A stretch of DNA of 64,000 nucleotides from Paenibacillus sp. J2TS4 (GTDB lineage: Bacteria > Bacillota > Bacilli > Paenibacillales > NBRC-103111). The notes below the pieces were generated by a model, which ran no database searches, was not told the DNA's origin, and was given only the letters and a program-made list of their open reading frames with translations. The translations under genes were made by a program, and so were the position numbers. Below are positions 35,061-45,025 of the stretch, piece after piece. The stretch lies in NCBI RefSeq assembly GCF_018403245.1, contig NZ_BOSH01000012.1, positions 1-64,000 on the forward strand, written 5' to 3'. Numbering within the stretch: position 1 is the stretch's first letter; every line of letters starts with the position of its first letter.

Positions 35061-36563
35061 TTATAGGATCGGCAGTATAATTTTGAAGGTCGTGCCTTCT
35101 CCCTTCCGGCTTTCCGCTGTAATTTTGCCGTCATGCCCCTCAACGATCCGGTGGCAGTATGACAGCCCGATTCCCCAATTATTGACCGAAGCCTTCGTAG
35201 TGAAGAACGGCGTGAAGATCCGCTCCAGCAATTCCTCGTCCATTCCCGGTCCGTTATCAGTCAGCGAAATAATCCCCCATCGGTTCTGCTGCTCGAGATG
35301 GATCACAATCCGCCCTTCGCGATTGCGTTCAACCATCGATTCCGCAGCATTGATGAGGAGGTTGTAAATGGTCTCGTCCATCTGTTGTGAATCGATATAC
35401 GCGCTTGGAAGCTCAGGCGCTGCCGAAACATTAACCTGAATGTCCGGGTATTGCTGCCGGAAGCGGCTGACGGCGGAAAGAACCGGCTCGTGAAGGGAAG
35501 TTGGCTGCAGATTAAGCTGAATATTACGAAGCCTTCCCGCTGCGGAATGAATGTTATCCATAGCTGTCCGGCAAGAGGACAGCATCAGTTCCAGGCTGTA
35601 GACGGTTTCTTCGTCATCGGCATGCTTCTCTTTCAAGTACTCCGCTTCCGAATGGATGGCCAGCAGATGATTTTTCAAGGCATGGGTAAAAGCCCGGACC
35701 CCCAAAGTCGCCGTATCTATACTTTTATTAATCTGAATGTCCCGATTTCGGCGATAAGTTTCAATGGAATTGTAAGTGTAGATGATATAAATCATAAACG
35801 CAAACGCGAGAAACACGATATAGGGAAACCAATTAAACAGCAAGCCGCTAGCCCGAATATGAGGCTGCAGATAGTTCGTGTAGCCCGGAATGACCGTCGC
35901 CCGCACCAGCACCCGCGGCGCCCAGGAAAATAAAAGCAAGTAGATGAGTGATACGGGCAGCAGGCTAAGCAGATGGAATAGCGAGTAATTTCTTAAGAAC
36001 CGGATTTTGGGGTAGGTTACATAATCATATGCCAGAACGATAAAAGCGGCGGCAATAAACAGCCGGTTAATCCAGTGAAATCCTTCGTCCAGCGCGAAAA
36101 CGAGCGTTCCAGACCAGTCCAGATCGCGAGCGCCTCCATACATCCAATTCTGCAGCCAGTCCTGAAACCCGGGGTCATAGTACACGACTTGGATCAGCAG
36201 CAAGGCCAGAGCGGTCCATTGATAGACAGCGGGCCTGAACGTCCTGCGTCTGCTCGTAAAGGTAACGGCAAAGCCGAGCAGGCAGTACGGAAACATAAGC
36301 ACTCCGATGTTCAGCAATCGGATCAGCAAATCCGGGTTCAGACTATTGAGAACGAGATAGTTCCAGGTTCCCGGACTGAAGTCGAAAAACCGGTGAATCA
36401 CATTATAGTAGAAGTTAAATTTACTCAAATAAAGCACTAGCGAAATAAACGCCAGAATCCAGCCGAACAGAATCCCGTAAAGCCAACGTGTGGAAGAGCT
36501 GTTCAGCTTGCGATAAGTGAGCAGAACGGCAATTAAGACAAAGCTTAGTGTAAAGTAGAGCAT
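35061..36563 (-). CDS. Multi-span membrane sensor histidine kinase
   Basis: This 500-residue kinase has an N-terminal half of about seven to eight membrane helices (residues 1-265) and almost no outside domain. The phospho-acceptor region is FTHALKNHLLAIHSEAEYL (likely H294), and the ATPase domain has NLLINAAESM, LTDNGPGMD and NNWGIGLSYC. The histidine motif ALKNHLL is the noncanonical kind found in Bacillales YesM/NatK-like kinases. It pairs with the LuxR-type regulator downstream and diverges from the glycan-import operon; the signal may be a membrane-accessible oligosaccharide or transporter state (inference). Confidence 0.85.
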   Translation of the reverse strand: MLYFTLSFVLIAVLLTYRKLNSSSTRWLYGILFGWILAFISLVLYLSKFNFYYNVIHRFFDFSPGTWNYLVLNSLNPDLLIRLLNIGVLMFPYCLLGFAVTFTSRRRTFRPAVYQWTALALLLIQVVYYDPGFQDWLQNWMYGGARDLDWSGTLVFALDEGFHWINRLFIAAAFIVLAYDYVTYPKIRFLRNYSLFHLLSLLPVSLIYLLLFSWAPRVLVRATVIPGYTNYLQPHIRASGLLFNWFPYIVFLAFAFMIYIIYTYNSIETYRRNRDIQINKSIDTATLGVRAFTHALKNHLLAIHSEAEYLKEKHADDEETVYSLELMLSSCRTAMDNIHSAAGRLRNIQLNLQPTSLHEPVLSAVSRFRQQYPDIQVNVSAAPELPSAYIDSQQMDETIYNLLINAAESMVERNREGRIVIHLEQQNRWGIISLTDNGPGMDEELLERIFTPFFTTKASVNNWGIGLSYCHRIVEGHDGKITAESRKGEGTTFKIILPIL

Positions 36564-36701
36564 GCTTTCATCTCCGATGTTGGACGGCAGCGGGAGGAGG
36601 GGGTATAAAGTTTACTCCTTCTCGAATCCCCTTCTGGCCCGATACAATCAGAAGTACCAGTTAAGCGATTTCATCATACTAAACTTCCGGGGGGTTTTCA
36701 A

Positions 36702-38021
36702 ATGAAAATAAAGAAAAAGGTTCTCAGTGTGGCAGCGTTTACGCTGGTTGTCGGGATGCTGGCCGGCTGCGGAGCGAACGCAGACAAGCCGGGGGATGGG
36801 GATAAACAGGGCGGAGGAGAATCGGCCGGCGAGGTCAAGCTGCGCATGACGGTTCTGCCCGACGATCTGGATGAATTCCAGTTGGCTTATGAGGAGTTCA
36901 AGAAGGAAAATCCGAACATTACCGTCGAATTTGAAACGATTCCTCAGAAGCAATACTACGACAAGCTGAGGCTGCAGCTTTCTTCCGGAGACAACATTGA
37001 TTTGTTCAGCGGAAACATGGACTCCTTTCTCGACACGGGAATTTTAGAGGAGATTGACGATGAAATCAAAAACAACAACACCGACGTCTCCGGCTTCGGT
37101 CCGCTGTACGACACGTTAAAAGTGAATGGCAAAGTATACGGATTGCCGTATCGAAAGTCGAACTGGATGTTGTACTACAATAAAACGCTGTTCGACCAAG
37201 CGGGAGTCGATTATCCGAAGGATGATATGAATTGGGAAGAATTCCGCGAGCTGGCGAAAAAAATGACTCAAGGCGAGGGCGCCTCGAAAATTTACGGAGC
37301 TTACCTGCAACAATGGCCGCAAACCTGGTATATGCAAGGGGTTCAAACAGGGGCTTCTATTATTGACAAAGATATGACACCGTTCAAAAAAGCGCTGCAG
37401 CTCCGGCTTGACATGGAAAAAGACGGTTCCATTATGCCGTGGTCGGAGCAGGTGACGACATCTGCTCACTATAATTCGGCATTCCAAAAAGGCAACGTAG
37501 CGATGAATCTGATCGGGGATTGGCATATTGCCCAGCTGCGTCAAGCAGAGGATGAGGGAAAGATCGATTTCGACTGGGATGTTGTGCCCGTACCGCATCC
37601 GGAAGGAGTTCCGGCCAATACAAGTCTGGCTACTCCAGTGTCCGTCATGATTAATAAGAACACGAAGCATAAAGAAGAAGCTTATAAAGTATTGGAGTTC
37701 ATGACCGGTGAAAAGGGCGCGAAGGTGTTCGCAGGCAGCGGCTTGCTGACGGGCTTCACGAATGATGAGATCAAGAAAGCCTATACGGGTGACGGTTCAC
37801 GCAAGCCGGAAAATATCCATTACTTCCTGGAGCAGAAGGAATATCCGGAGTATCCGCTTCTTCCCGGGGTGAAAAACATCATCGTTAATACTATATTCAC
37901 TCAAGAGGGAGAGCTCGCATTGTCGGGGCAGCAATCCGTCGATCAGGCGATTGAAAAAATTTCCGACCGGGTGCAAAAAGAATGGGCCGACAAGTTCGGT
38001 AAAGAATTTGCAGCAAATTAA
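36702..38021 (+). CDS. ABC sugar transporter substrate-binding lipoprotein
   Basis: This 439-residue family 1 sugar-binding protein has lipobox MLAGC (Cys23) and motifs FKKENPNITVEFETIP, KVNGKVYGLPY and GNVAMNLIGDWH. It is anchored outside the membrane to catch oligosaccharides. GGGGGG precedes the ATG. It is the first gene of an operon with two permeases, a sulfatase, a chondroitinase-like lyase and GH88, so its ligand is probably an unsaturated, possibly sulfated glycosaminoglycan disaccharide (inference from context). Confidence 0.88.
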   Translation: MKIKKKVLSVAAFTLVVGMLAGCGANADKPGDGDKQGGGESAGEVKLRMTVLPDDLDEFQLAYEEFKKENPNITVEFETIPQKQYYDKLRLQLSSGDNIDLFSGNMDSFLDTGILEEIDDEIKNNNTDVSGFGPLYDTLKVNGKVYGLPYRKSNWMLYYNKTLFDQAGVDYPKDDMNWEEFRELAKKMTQGEGASKIYGAYLQQWPQTWYMQGVQTGASIIDKDMTPFKKALQLRLDMEKDGSIMPWSEQVTTSAHYNSAFQKGNVAMNLIGDWHIAQLRQAEDEGKIDFDWDVVPVPHPEGVPANTSLATPVSVMINKNTKHKEEAYKVLEFMTGEKGAKVFAGSGLLTGFTNDEIKKAYTGDGSRKPENIHYFLEQKEYPEYPLLPGVKNIIVNTIFTQEGELALSGQQSVDQAIEKISDRVQKEWADKFGKEFAAN

Positions 38022-38038
38022 TAGATGAACAGGCCGGA

Positions 38039-38067
38039 ATCGGAGCCGTATATGTATCGGCTCCGAT
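38039..38067 (+). promoter_or_regulatory. Intercistronic hairpin after the sugar-binding protein gene
   Basis: ATCGGAGCCG (38039-38048) and CGGCTCCGAT (38058-38067) form a perfect 10-bp stem with a 9-base loop and no T-run. A smaller stem, CAGGGA/TCCCTG, lies near 38158-38175. They probably set the ratio of binding protein to permease mRNA. Confidence 0.55.
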
Positions 38068-38212
38068 GGCCGTATTAAGGTCAGACGTTCGCGAGGCCGC
38101 CTGCAACTGCGCCGGGAGGCGCCCGTTCAGAGAGGACAATAATGTAATCTGCACAGGGAACAGGGAAATCCCTGCCCCGCGAAGGTCTGATTTCAAGAAG
38201 GAGTGATGGGAT

Positions 38213-39097
38213 TTGAGAAGGCTTCAATCGGCAGGCCGAGCCAGATTAATCGGTTATACGTTCCTCCTTCCGAATATCCTTGGCTTTCTAATCTTTATCC
38301 TGTTTCCGGTAATAGCCTCGTTCTTGATGAGCTTCACCGAATGGAACGGATTTGGAAAAATCGAGTGGATCGGATTGGACAATTACATCCGGCTATGGTC
38401 GGATGAGAACTTTCGGATTTCGTTCTGGAACAGCTTGGTGATGACCGTTGTATCCGTACCGGCCACGTTATTCTTGTCAATTCTCGCGGCAGTGGCCTTG
38501 AACCGCGGAATCCGAGGCATGAAGCTGTTCCGGACGGCTATGTTCTTGCCTCATATTACATCTACGATCGCGATTGCGGTCGTCTGGCAGCTGCTGTTCA
38601 ACCCGACAATGGGACCGATTAACGGGTTTCTTCACAGCATCGGTGTCGACAATGCGCCTGGTTGGTTATCCTCAACGAAATGGGCGTTAATCTCCGTTAT
38701 TATCGTCAACATCTGGCATTCTGTCGGTTATTATATGGTTTTGTATTTAGCCGGGTTGCAAGGGATTCCGAGAGATTTGTACGAGGCTGCGGAAATCGAC
38801 GGGGCCGGTAAAGTATCGCAATTTACGAACATTACGATTCCGATGCTGTCGCCGGTCATCTTTTTCACCGTCATCATGGCCGTTATTAATTCGTTTAAAG
38901 TGTTTGACCTTATTTTCATGCTGACGCAAGGCGGCCCCGGCCGTTCGACCCGGGTGCTAGTGTATGACATTTATTATACGGCGTTCCAGAGATACGAGTT
39001 CGGCTACGCTTCCGCGATGGCCTATATCCTGTTCGCACTCATTCTAGTCATCACACTGATCCAGTTCCGCGGCCAGAAGAAATGGGTCCATTATTGA
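38213..39097 (+). CDS. ABC sugar transporter permease (MalF/UgpA type)
   Basis: This 294-residue six-helix permease starts at TTG 38213 behind AAGGAG. The EAA loop DLYEAAEIDGAGKVSQF, which docks to the ATPase, is intact. TEWNGFGKIEWIGLDNYIRL is typical of Firmicutes sugar permeases near the N-terminus. It works with the MalG-type permease that follows. No ATPase gene is present in this operon, so a shared MsmX-like ATPase elsewhere is expected. Confidence 0.9.
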   Translation: MRRLQSAGRARLIGYTFLLPNILGFLIFILFPVIASFLMSFTEWNGFGKIEWIGLDNYIRLWSDENFRISFWNSLVMTVVSVPATLFLSILAAVALNRGIRGMKLFRTAMFLPHITSTIAIAVVWQLLFNPTMGPINGFLHSIGVDNAPGWLSSTKWALISVIIVNIWHSVGYYMVLYLAGLQGIPRDLYEAAEIDGAGKVSQFTNITIPMLSPVIFFTVIMAVINSFKVFDLIFMLTQGGPGRSTRVLVYDIYYTAFQRYEFGYASAMAYILFALILVITLIQFRGQKKWVHY

Positions 39098-39118
39098 ACC
39101 GCCGGAGGGGAGTAAACT

Positions 39119-39997
39119 ATGAATTCAGTTATGGCAACGTCGCCGGGATATGGTTCTTCTCGCAGAAGCGGTAGAGCAATGCCGCGGATTCGTAAAGGCT
39201 TGTTATATGTTTTTCTGATCCTGGTCACTCTTTCCATGGTCGTTCCGCTAATCTGGATGATTTCGGCGTCTCTAAAGTCTGAGGCGGAAATATTCGGTTT
39301 TCCCATCCAGTGGATTCCGAGCAAATTTTATTGGAGCAATTACGCTGACGTATGGACGAAGGTGCCGTTTCTTACCTACTATCTCAATACGCTGAAAATT
39401 GCAGGGATTACGACACTGCTGCAGGTGTTCACCTGCTCGATGGCGGCTTATGCCTTTGCCAAAGTGCGGTTTCCGGAGCGCGACAAGCTGTTCCTGCTCT
39501 ATCTCGCCACGATGATGATTCCGTATCAGGTGATGATGATTCCCCAGTTTCTGTTGATGAAGGAGATCGGCTTGGTCAACAGCCATTGGGCGCTGATTTT
39601 GCTGGGAGCCTTTAATCCATTCGGGGTCTTCCTGTTCCGCCAGTTCTTCATTACAATTCCCGAAGAGCTGTCGGAGGCGGCGCGAATCGATGGGCTTAAC
39701 GAATTCGGAATTTATTTTCGGATCATTCTGCCGCTGACTCGCCCGGCTATCGCCAGCCTGATTATTTTCACTTTTATGCATTCGTGGAACGATTTTCTAG
39801 GGCCGCTCATTTATTTGAACTCGGATAGTCTGTTTACACTGCAGCTAGGGATGCAGCATTTCCAAACCGAGTACAGCACCGAATATGGCCCGTTGATGGC
39901 TGCCGCTGTGTCGGCTATCGTTCCGATGATCATTGTCTATTTCCTCGCCCAGGATCATTTTATCGAAGGCATTTCGGCCGGGGCGGTCAAAGGGTAG
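39119..39997 (+). CDS. ABC sugar transporter permease (MalG type)
   Basis: This 292-residue six-helix permease has the EAA loop ELSEAARIDGLNEFGIYFRI and the C-terminal block AQDHFIEGISAGAVKG usual for MalG-type sugar permeases. GGAGGGG precedes the ATG. It is the second half of the import channel and is followed 48 bases later by the sulfatase gene. Confidence 0.9.
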   Translation: MNSVMATSPGYGSSRRSGRAMPRIRKGLLYVFLILVTLSMVVPLIWMISASLKSEAEIFGFPIQWIPSKFYWSNYADVWTKVPFLTYYLNTLKIAGITTLLQVFTCSMAAYAFAKVRFPERDKLFLLYLATMMIPYQVMMIPQFLLMKEIGLVNSHWALILLGAFNPFGVFLFRQFFITIPEELSEAARIDGLNEFGIYFRIILPLTRPAIASLIIFTFMHSWNDFLGPLIYLNSDSLFTLQLGMQHFQTEYSTEYGPLMAAAVSAIVPMIIVYFLAQDHFIEGISAGAVKG

Positions 39998-40045
39998 GCG
40001 AAATTCAGGCAACGGATTTCTTATTGGAAAAAAGGATGTGATGGG

Positions 40046-41461
40046 ATGGCTGCAAAAGGTCCTAACCTATTGTACGTATTTGCAGATCAATGGCGGCGGC
40101 AGGCGGTCGGCTTTGCGGGAGAGGATCCGGTGATGACGCCTCATATCGACCGGTTCGCTCAACAGAGTCTGGTTCTACGCAACGCTCTGTCCAGCACTCC
40201 GCTTTGCTCGCCGCATCGCGCGGCGCTTATGACAGGTAAATATCCGCTGTCCACCGGCGTCTATACCAATTGCAAGCTGGGAGCGGAATTCATGCTTCGG
40301 CCGGAGGAGATCGGCATCGGAGATGTGTTGAAGGAGGCTGGTTACCAGACCGGCTACATCGGCAAATGGCATCTTGACCTGCCGGAGCAAAATGTGACGG
40401 AGGAGCCGGAATCGGGCGCTCGCGATTGGGACGCCTATACTCCGCCGGGACCGAAGCGGCACGGCTTCGACTTCTGGTATTCTTACGGCGCGTACGATCA
40501 CCATCTGGAGCCTCATTACTGGCGGGATACCCCGGAGATGATTCAAGTGTCACAATGGTCTCCCGAGCACGAGACCGATGTTGCGATAGATTATATGCGC
40601 GGGCTGGACAGGGATCGTCCTTTTGCTTTATTTGTGTCGTGGAATCCGCCGCACAGTCCGTTTGAGCTGCTGCCTGACAAATACAAGGAGCTCTATCGGG
40701 ACCGGGAGGTTCCTTTCCGTCCCAACGTACAGTGCGATACGCTGCAGGCTCATACCGGCGAGCCTTTCGCTGGCGGACGCGACAATCTGGAGCAATATAT
40801 GCGCGATTATTTTGCGGCAGTGACCGGGATTGACGAGCAGTTCGGACGGCTGCTGGCCGCGTTGGAGGAGCTCGGGCTGGAGCGGGATACGATCGTCGTG
40901 CTGTCGTCCGACCATGGCGAGCTGCTGGGAGCTCACGGCTTGATGGCGAAGCATTCCTGGCACGAGGAATCGATCGGCATCCCGTGCGTCATTCGCTGGC
41001 CGGGGAAAGTCGCTCCAGGGACGACCGACGTCCTGTTCAACAGCCCGGACATTATGCCGACGCTGCTTGGCCTGGCCGGCCTCCCGATTCCGGACACGGT
41101 CGAGGGGACGGACGTGGCCCCGGCACTGCTAGGCGAAACGATGGAGGGGCCGGAGTCCGCTTTCCTCGCGGCGATTCCGGGCCGGCGCGAGGCGCTCGAG
41201 CAGTTCGCCCAGGCCGGCCTCGACAACAAGCGGTTCGGCTGGCGCGCAGTGCGGACGGATCGATACACCTATGTGGTCGATCGAGGATATTCGCCGGACG
41301 GTACGACTGTACGGCTCTTGTACGACAACGAGGCCGATCCGTACCAGCTTCACCCGACCCGCTTGGCAGGCGCCGCCGATTCGTCGGTCGCCGCGCGTCT
41401 TGAGGAAGAGCTGCGAGCGTACTTGCGGCGGACGAACGATCCTTTTGATTTGGCCGACTAG
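40046..41461 (+). CDS. Sulfatase (formylglycine type), cytoplasmic
   Basis: This 471-residue sulfatase-family enzyme hydrolyses sulfate esters. The active-site segment is LCSPHRAALMTGKYP: C54 should be converted to formylglycine and R58 stabilises it. The fourth position is His instead of the usual Ser or Ala. Metal-site motifs are LLYVFADQWRRQ and VVLSSDHGELLG. No signal peptide is present, so it acts inside the cell on imported material. Between the importer and the lyase, its likely substrate is a sulfated unsaturated disaccharide. The maturase that makes formylglycine is not in the window. Confidence 0.88.
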   Translation: MAAKGPNLLYVFADQWRRQAVGFAGEDPVMTPHIDRFAQQSLVLRNALSSTPLCSPHRAALMTGKYPLSTGVYTNCKLGAEFMLRPEEIGIGDVLKEAGYQTGYIGKWHLDLPEQNVTEEPESGARDWDAYTPPGPKRHGFDFWYSYGAYDHHLEPHYWRDTPEMIQVSQWSPEHETDVAIDYMRGLDRDRPFALFVSWNPPHSPFELLPDKYKELYRDREVPFRPNVQCDTLQAHTGEPFAGGRDNLEQYMRDYFAAVTGIDEQFGRLLAALEELGLERDTIVVLSSDHGELLGAHGLMAKHSWHEESIGIPCVIRWPGKVAPGTTDVLFNSPDIMPTLLGLAGLPIPDTVEGTDVAPALLGETMEGPESAFLAAIPGRREALEQFAQAGLDNKRFGWRAVRTDRYTYVVDRGYSPDGTTVRLLYDNEADPYQLHPTRLAGAADSSVAARLEEELRAYLRRTNDPFDLAD

Positions 41462-41589
41462 CCGCTGTATAAGCTGAAGAGTTCAATTGAATAATGAATA
41501 GCCACTTTCTGTGGAATCCGCCCTGTAAAGGGCGTTCCTATAAATCATTTTTGGTAGCGATTACATACCGGATTAAGAGAGGGGAATGA

Positions 41590-44500
41590 TTGATAATGTC
41601 ACGATCGAACCGTCCACAGAACCATTCAGAAGGGCAGGAAAAGCTATCTCAGGAACGAAATCAGCAGCGAAACGGGTCTCAGACCGGAATTGAACCGGAA
41701 GGTATGCAGCGTTTAATGAATCTACTGGCGTTAAAGAACAACCGAGACCGCTGGAGACGATTCATTGCGCTTCCGCTTGCGGCCGCTATGATCATCCCAG
41801 CGGCTTGGCCGGCTGCGACATTGGCCGCATCAGGGCAGCCGTTGGCAGCGATGAGCCTTGGAGGGACTGCATCAGCGGCCAGTCTGGCTAGTACGGCCAG
41901 TCTGGCCAAGGACTTGGAACAGCAAGCAGCGGCGCTGGGAATTCCGCTCTATACATTCGAAGACGGCGTCCCCAAAGGCTTTACGGCGGAAGGCGGGGGC
42001 AAGCTCGAGGTCAGCGGCCGTCATGCCAAAGACGGAGAGCAATCGCTCCGCTGGGATTATGTAGCCGGTTCCAGGCTGCTGGCGAAGGCGAAGATCGGTT
42101 TCGAGCCGTTCGTTGAGAACGATCGCGATCAGTCGATTCGGACGTTCGTCGTCTGGGTCTATAACGAAGAACCGAAGGATGATGTGATCACCTTTCAGTT
42201 CGGAAGAGGCAATAAGGCGGACAGCTGGTTTGAGATGAAGCTGGATTTCAGCGGCTGGAGGACGGCATGGGTATCGTTTGAGCGGGATATGGAAGGAACT
42301 CCGCATAAAGCGATGAACCGAATGACGGTCACTGCTCCCGACTCCGGTTCGGGTACGCTGTATTTTGATTCGATGATGCTGTCCACTCCGCTGGATCCGC
42401 GTCATCATACACCAGATATGCAGGTGCCGTTTGTTAATCCGGGAGTAATGGAGGCCGCCAATGCCCATTGGCTGGGGCTGCTGCATTATTCCCGGCAGAC
42501 TCCGCCAGAATCTCCCGCTGAAGTAACGGATGGGGATTTGGCCGCCTTTAGGGCGATCGAGGATAAGTTTACGGAACTGGTCTTTAAGCGGCAAAAAGTG
42601 ACGGATGCTCTCTTGGGCGACATTCGCAGCAAGTATGCGGCGTTCGGAATCGTGCGCGAGGAGGGGACGATTCGAGGGGGCTCGCTGTTCATGCCCCATT
42701 TTGACCAGGTACCCAAAGAACTGAAGGATTCTTTCAAAGAGCTGAATAACACAGTCGATCTGAGAGCTTTTACCGATTTCATGCTGTTGGTCGCCAATAC
42801 GTACCTTTCCACAGAAGATTCTGCATGGCGGGAAGAATTAAAGCAGATGTATATCGATCTGGCGGAGCATTTGGCCGATCAGGGCTGGAATTACGGGAGC
42901 GGCCAAGGGACGATGCATCATCTAGGCTACAACGTACGCGGTTACTATTCTTCAGCGTTCCTGATGCGTGACGTTCTGGAGGAGGCCGGTTTGCTCGGGC
43001 AGACCCAGCAAACGCTGTTCTGGCTGAGCGGAGCGGGTAAAATGTACATGCCTTCCGACCAAGTGGAGGGGAACATCGATATTTTGAATACGACGCTGAA
43101 CGGCATGCTGGCCAGTATCCTCGTGCAGAAGGATACGACAGATAAGGTGCGGGATCTTCAGAGCTTCTCGTCCTGGCTGTCGCAAGGACTTCGTCCGGCC
43201 AATGGATTGGATCCTGCATTTAAGAAGGATGGCTCCGCCTTTCACCATGACAATCATTACCCGGCATACGCTAAAGATGCCTTTAACGGGGTAACCCCCG
43301 TCATGTACGTGTTGTCCGGTACGCCGTTCCGGGTAGCCGAGGATGCCCACGAAACGTTGAAAAAAGCGCTGCTGTCCATGCGCTTGTATTCCAATAAGAC
43401 ACAATGGCTGATCAGCATCGCAGGCCGTCATCCGGATGGAAAAGGCGCCTTGGTGCTGCCTCCGTTCCGCTATATGGCTCTGGCAGGGTCCCCGGATGGC
43501 ACGGAATCCGTTGACCGCGAAATGGCGGCTGCGTTCCTGCGGCTGTCAGATAAAGAAGACGCGACCGTCCGTCAGTTCCGGGCGCTGGGAATTGAAGCCG
43601 AGCCGGATCCGAACGGACACTGGACGATGAATTATGCGAGCCTTGGCTTGCACCGCCGTGACCAGTGGCTGGCTGGAGTTAAAGGATACAGCCGATATTT
43701 ATGGGGCAACGAGACTTATTTGGACGCCAACCTGTATGGACGTTACATTTCCTATGGCCAGCTGCAGATTATGGGGCAAGGCGCTCCGGTTAATCATCAA
43801 GACAGCGGATATGTCCAGGAAGGCTGGGATTGGAACCGTTGGCCGGGAACGACGACGATTCATCTGCCGTTCGACAAGCTGCGTTCGGATGTCCGCAATG
43901 TAGACCGCTTCAGCGGATTCGAAGAAATGCTGCTGTCGGATGAGACGTATTCGGGAGGCCTCAGTCTGGAAGGCAGGAATGGAATGTTCGCAATGAAGCT
44001 TCACGAGCATCCGAAATATGACGGCTCTCATCGGGCTCGTAAATCCTACTTTTTCTTTGATGACCGCATCGTCGCTCTCGGTTCAGATATCGAGAACAAT
44101 AACAGCGAATATCCGACGGAGACGACATTATTCCAGAATCATATGCCGCAAACAACGGATCCTGTCTGGATGTCGGCCAAAGGAGCGATCAGCGAATTTC
44201 CGTTCCAGGATCGTCTGGAGCTTAGCGAAGACAGTTGGCTGGTTGACAATAAAGCAAACGGCTATTATGTGCCTGCCGGACAAACGATTGCGATAACGCG
44301 CTCGGAGCAGCAGTCGAAGCATCAGAAGGATGATTCGGACACATCCGGGACGTTTGCGACGGCGTGGATCGATCACGGTAAAGCGCCTAAGAACGGGAAG
44401 TATGAATATGCTGTTCTTGTGAATACGGATGCGGATCGAATGGCGGGCTTTGCGGAAACGATGGCTGATCCGGATCAGGCTCCATATCGTGTGCTGCAGC

Positions 44501-44931
44501 AGGACCGGATGGCGCACATCGTCTATGACCGGGCCACGGGTATCACCGGCTACGCCTTGTTTGAAGCCAGCGAGGATGTGAATCAGGGGCTGATCCGCGC
44601 CGTGGATACTCCGTCGATGGTCATGACCCGCCAGGAGGAAGATCGGCTCGTTCTGAGCGTGGTCGATCCCGATCTGCGCCTGTATGAAGGGATCGAGGAA
44701 GATCAATACGATGAGAACGGCGTGCAAAAAGAAGTGAGCGTCTATTCCCGCACCTGGCGCCACTCCGAAAGTATTATGCGTCCTATGAAGCTGACGATAG
44801 AAGGAGAATGGGAGCTGGCTTCCGCGGACAGCCGGATCCGGATACTGTCCTCCGAAGGCGGCCGGACGGTTCTGGAGCTTGACTGTAAAGATGCGGAGCC
44901 GTTGGAGCTTGCCCTGCTGCCCAAGAGCTGA
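41590..44931 (+). CDS. Secreted polysaccharide lyase family 8, chondroitinase ABC-like
   Basis: This 1113-residue lyase aligns, from memory, along its whole length with Proteus chondroitin sulfate ABC lyase I. After a positively charged N-terminus and signal peptide (h-region about 57-78) come a Lyase_N jelly-roll (~95-275), an alpha/alpha toroid (~285-640) and the C-terminal beta-sandwiches. The catalytic set is complete: H553 and Y560 (HDNHYPAY), R613 (IAGRHP) and E708 (WGNETY). It eliminates at uronic acid C5 to release 4,5-unsaturated disaccharides. TTG 41590 and ATG 41596 are both possible starts after GAGAGGGG. Hyaluronan is an alternative substrate. Confidence 0.88.
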   Translation: MIMSRSNRPQNHSEGQEKLSQERNQQRNGSQTGIEPEGMQRLMNLLALKNNRDRWRRFIALPLAAAMIIPAAWPAATLAASGQPLAAMSLGGTASAASLASTASLAKDLEQQAAALGIPLYTFEDGVPKGFTAEGGGKLEVSGRHAKDGEQSLRWDYVAGSRLLAKAKIGFEPFVENDRDQSIRTFVVWVYNEEPKDDVITFQFGRGNKADSWFEMKLDFSGWRTAWVSFERDMEGTPHKAMNRMTVTAPDSGSGTLYFDSMMLSTPLDPRHHTPDMQVPFVNPGVMEAANAHWLGLLHYSRQTPPESPAEVTDGDLAAFRAIEDKFTELVFKRQKVTDALLGDIRSKYAAFGIVREEGTIRGGSLFMPHFDQVPKELKDSFKELNNTVDLRAFTDFMLLVANTYLSTEDSAWREELKQMYIDLAEHLADQGWNYGSGQGTMHHLGYNVRGYYSSAFLMRDVLEEAGLLGQTQQTLFWLSGAGKMYMPSDQVEGNIDILNTTLNGMLASILVQKDTTDKVRDLQSFSSWLSQGLRPANGLDPAFKKDGSAFHHDNHYPAYAKDAFNGVTPVMYVLSGTPFRVAEDAHETLKKALLSMRLYSNKTQWLISIAGRHPDGKGALVLPPFRYMALAGSPDGTESVDREMAAAFLRLSDKEDATVRQFRALGIEAEPDPNGHWTMNYASLGLHRRDQWLAGVKGYSRYLWGNETYLDANLYGRYISYGQLQIMGQGAPVNHQDSGYVQEGWDWNRWPGTTTIHLPFDKLRSDVRNVDRFSGFEEMLLSDETYSGGLSLEGRNGMFAMKLHEHPKYDGSHRARKSYFFFDDRIVALGSDIENNNSEYPTETTLFQNHMPQTTDPVWMSAKGAISEFPFQDRLELSEDSWLVDNKANGYYVPAGQTIAITRSEQQSKHQKDDSDTSGTFATAWIDHGKAPKNGKYEYAVLVNTDADRMAGFAETMADPDQAPYRVLQQDRMAHIVYDRATGITGYALFEASEDVNQGLIRAVDTPSMVMTRQEEDRLVLSVVDPDLRLYEGIEEDQYDENGVQKEVSVYSRTWRHSESIMRPMKLTIEGEWELASADSRIRILSSEGGRTVLELDCKDAEPLELALLPKS

Positions 44932-45025
44932 CCTAGCCGGAATCGCGCGTCCGGGGCATCCGGTATGGCGAAGCCTGCAAACCTGACAGTGTTAAATATA
45001 AAATAGGATAGGAGTGGCCAGGCCA

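Noticed and set aside
36564..36701. Operator for the two-component system before the glycan-binding protein gene
   Set aside because: The region must contain the promoter, but I could not find a convincing repeat or -35/-10 pair to call.
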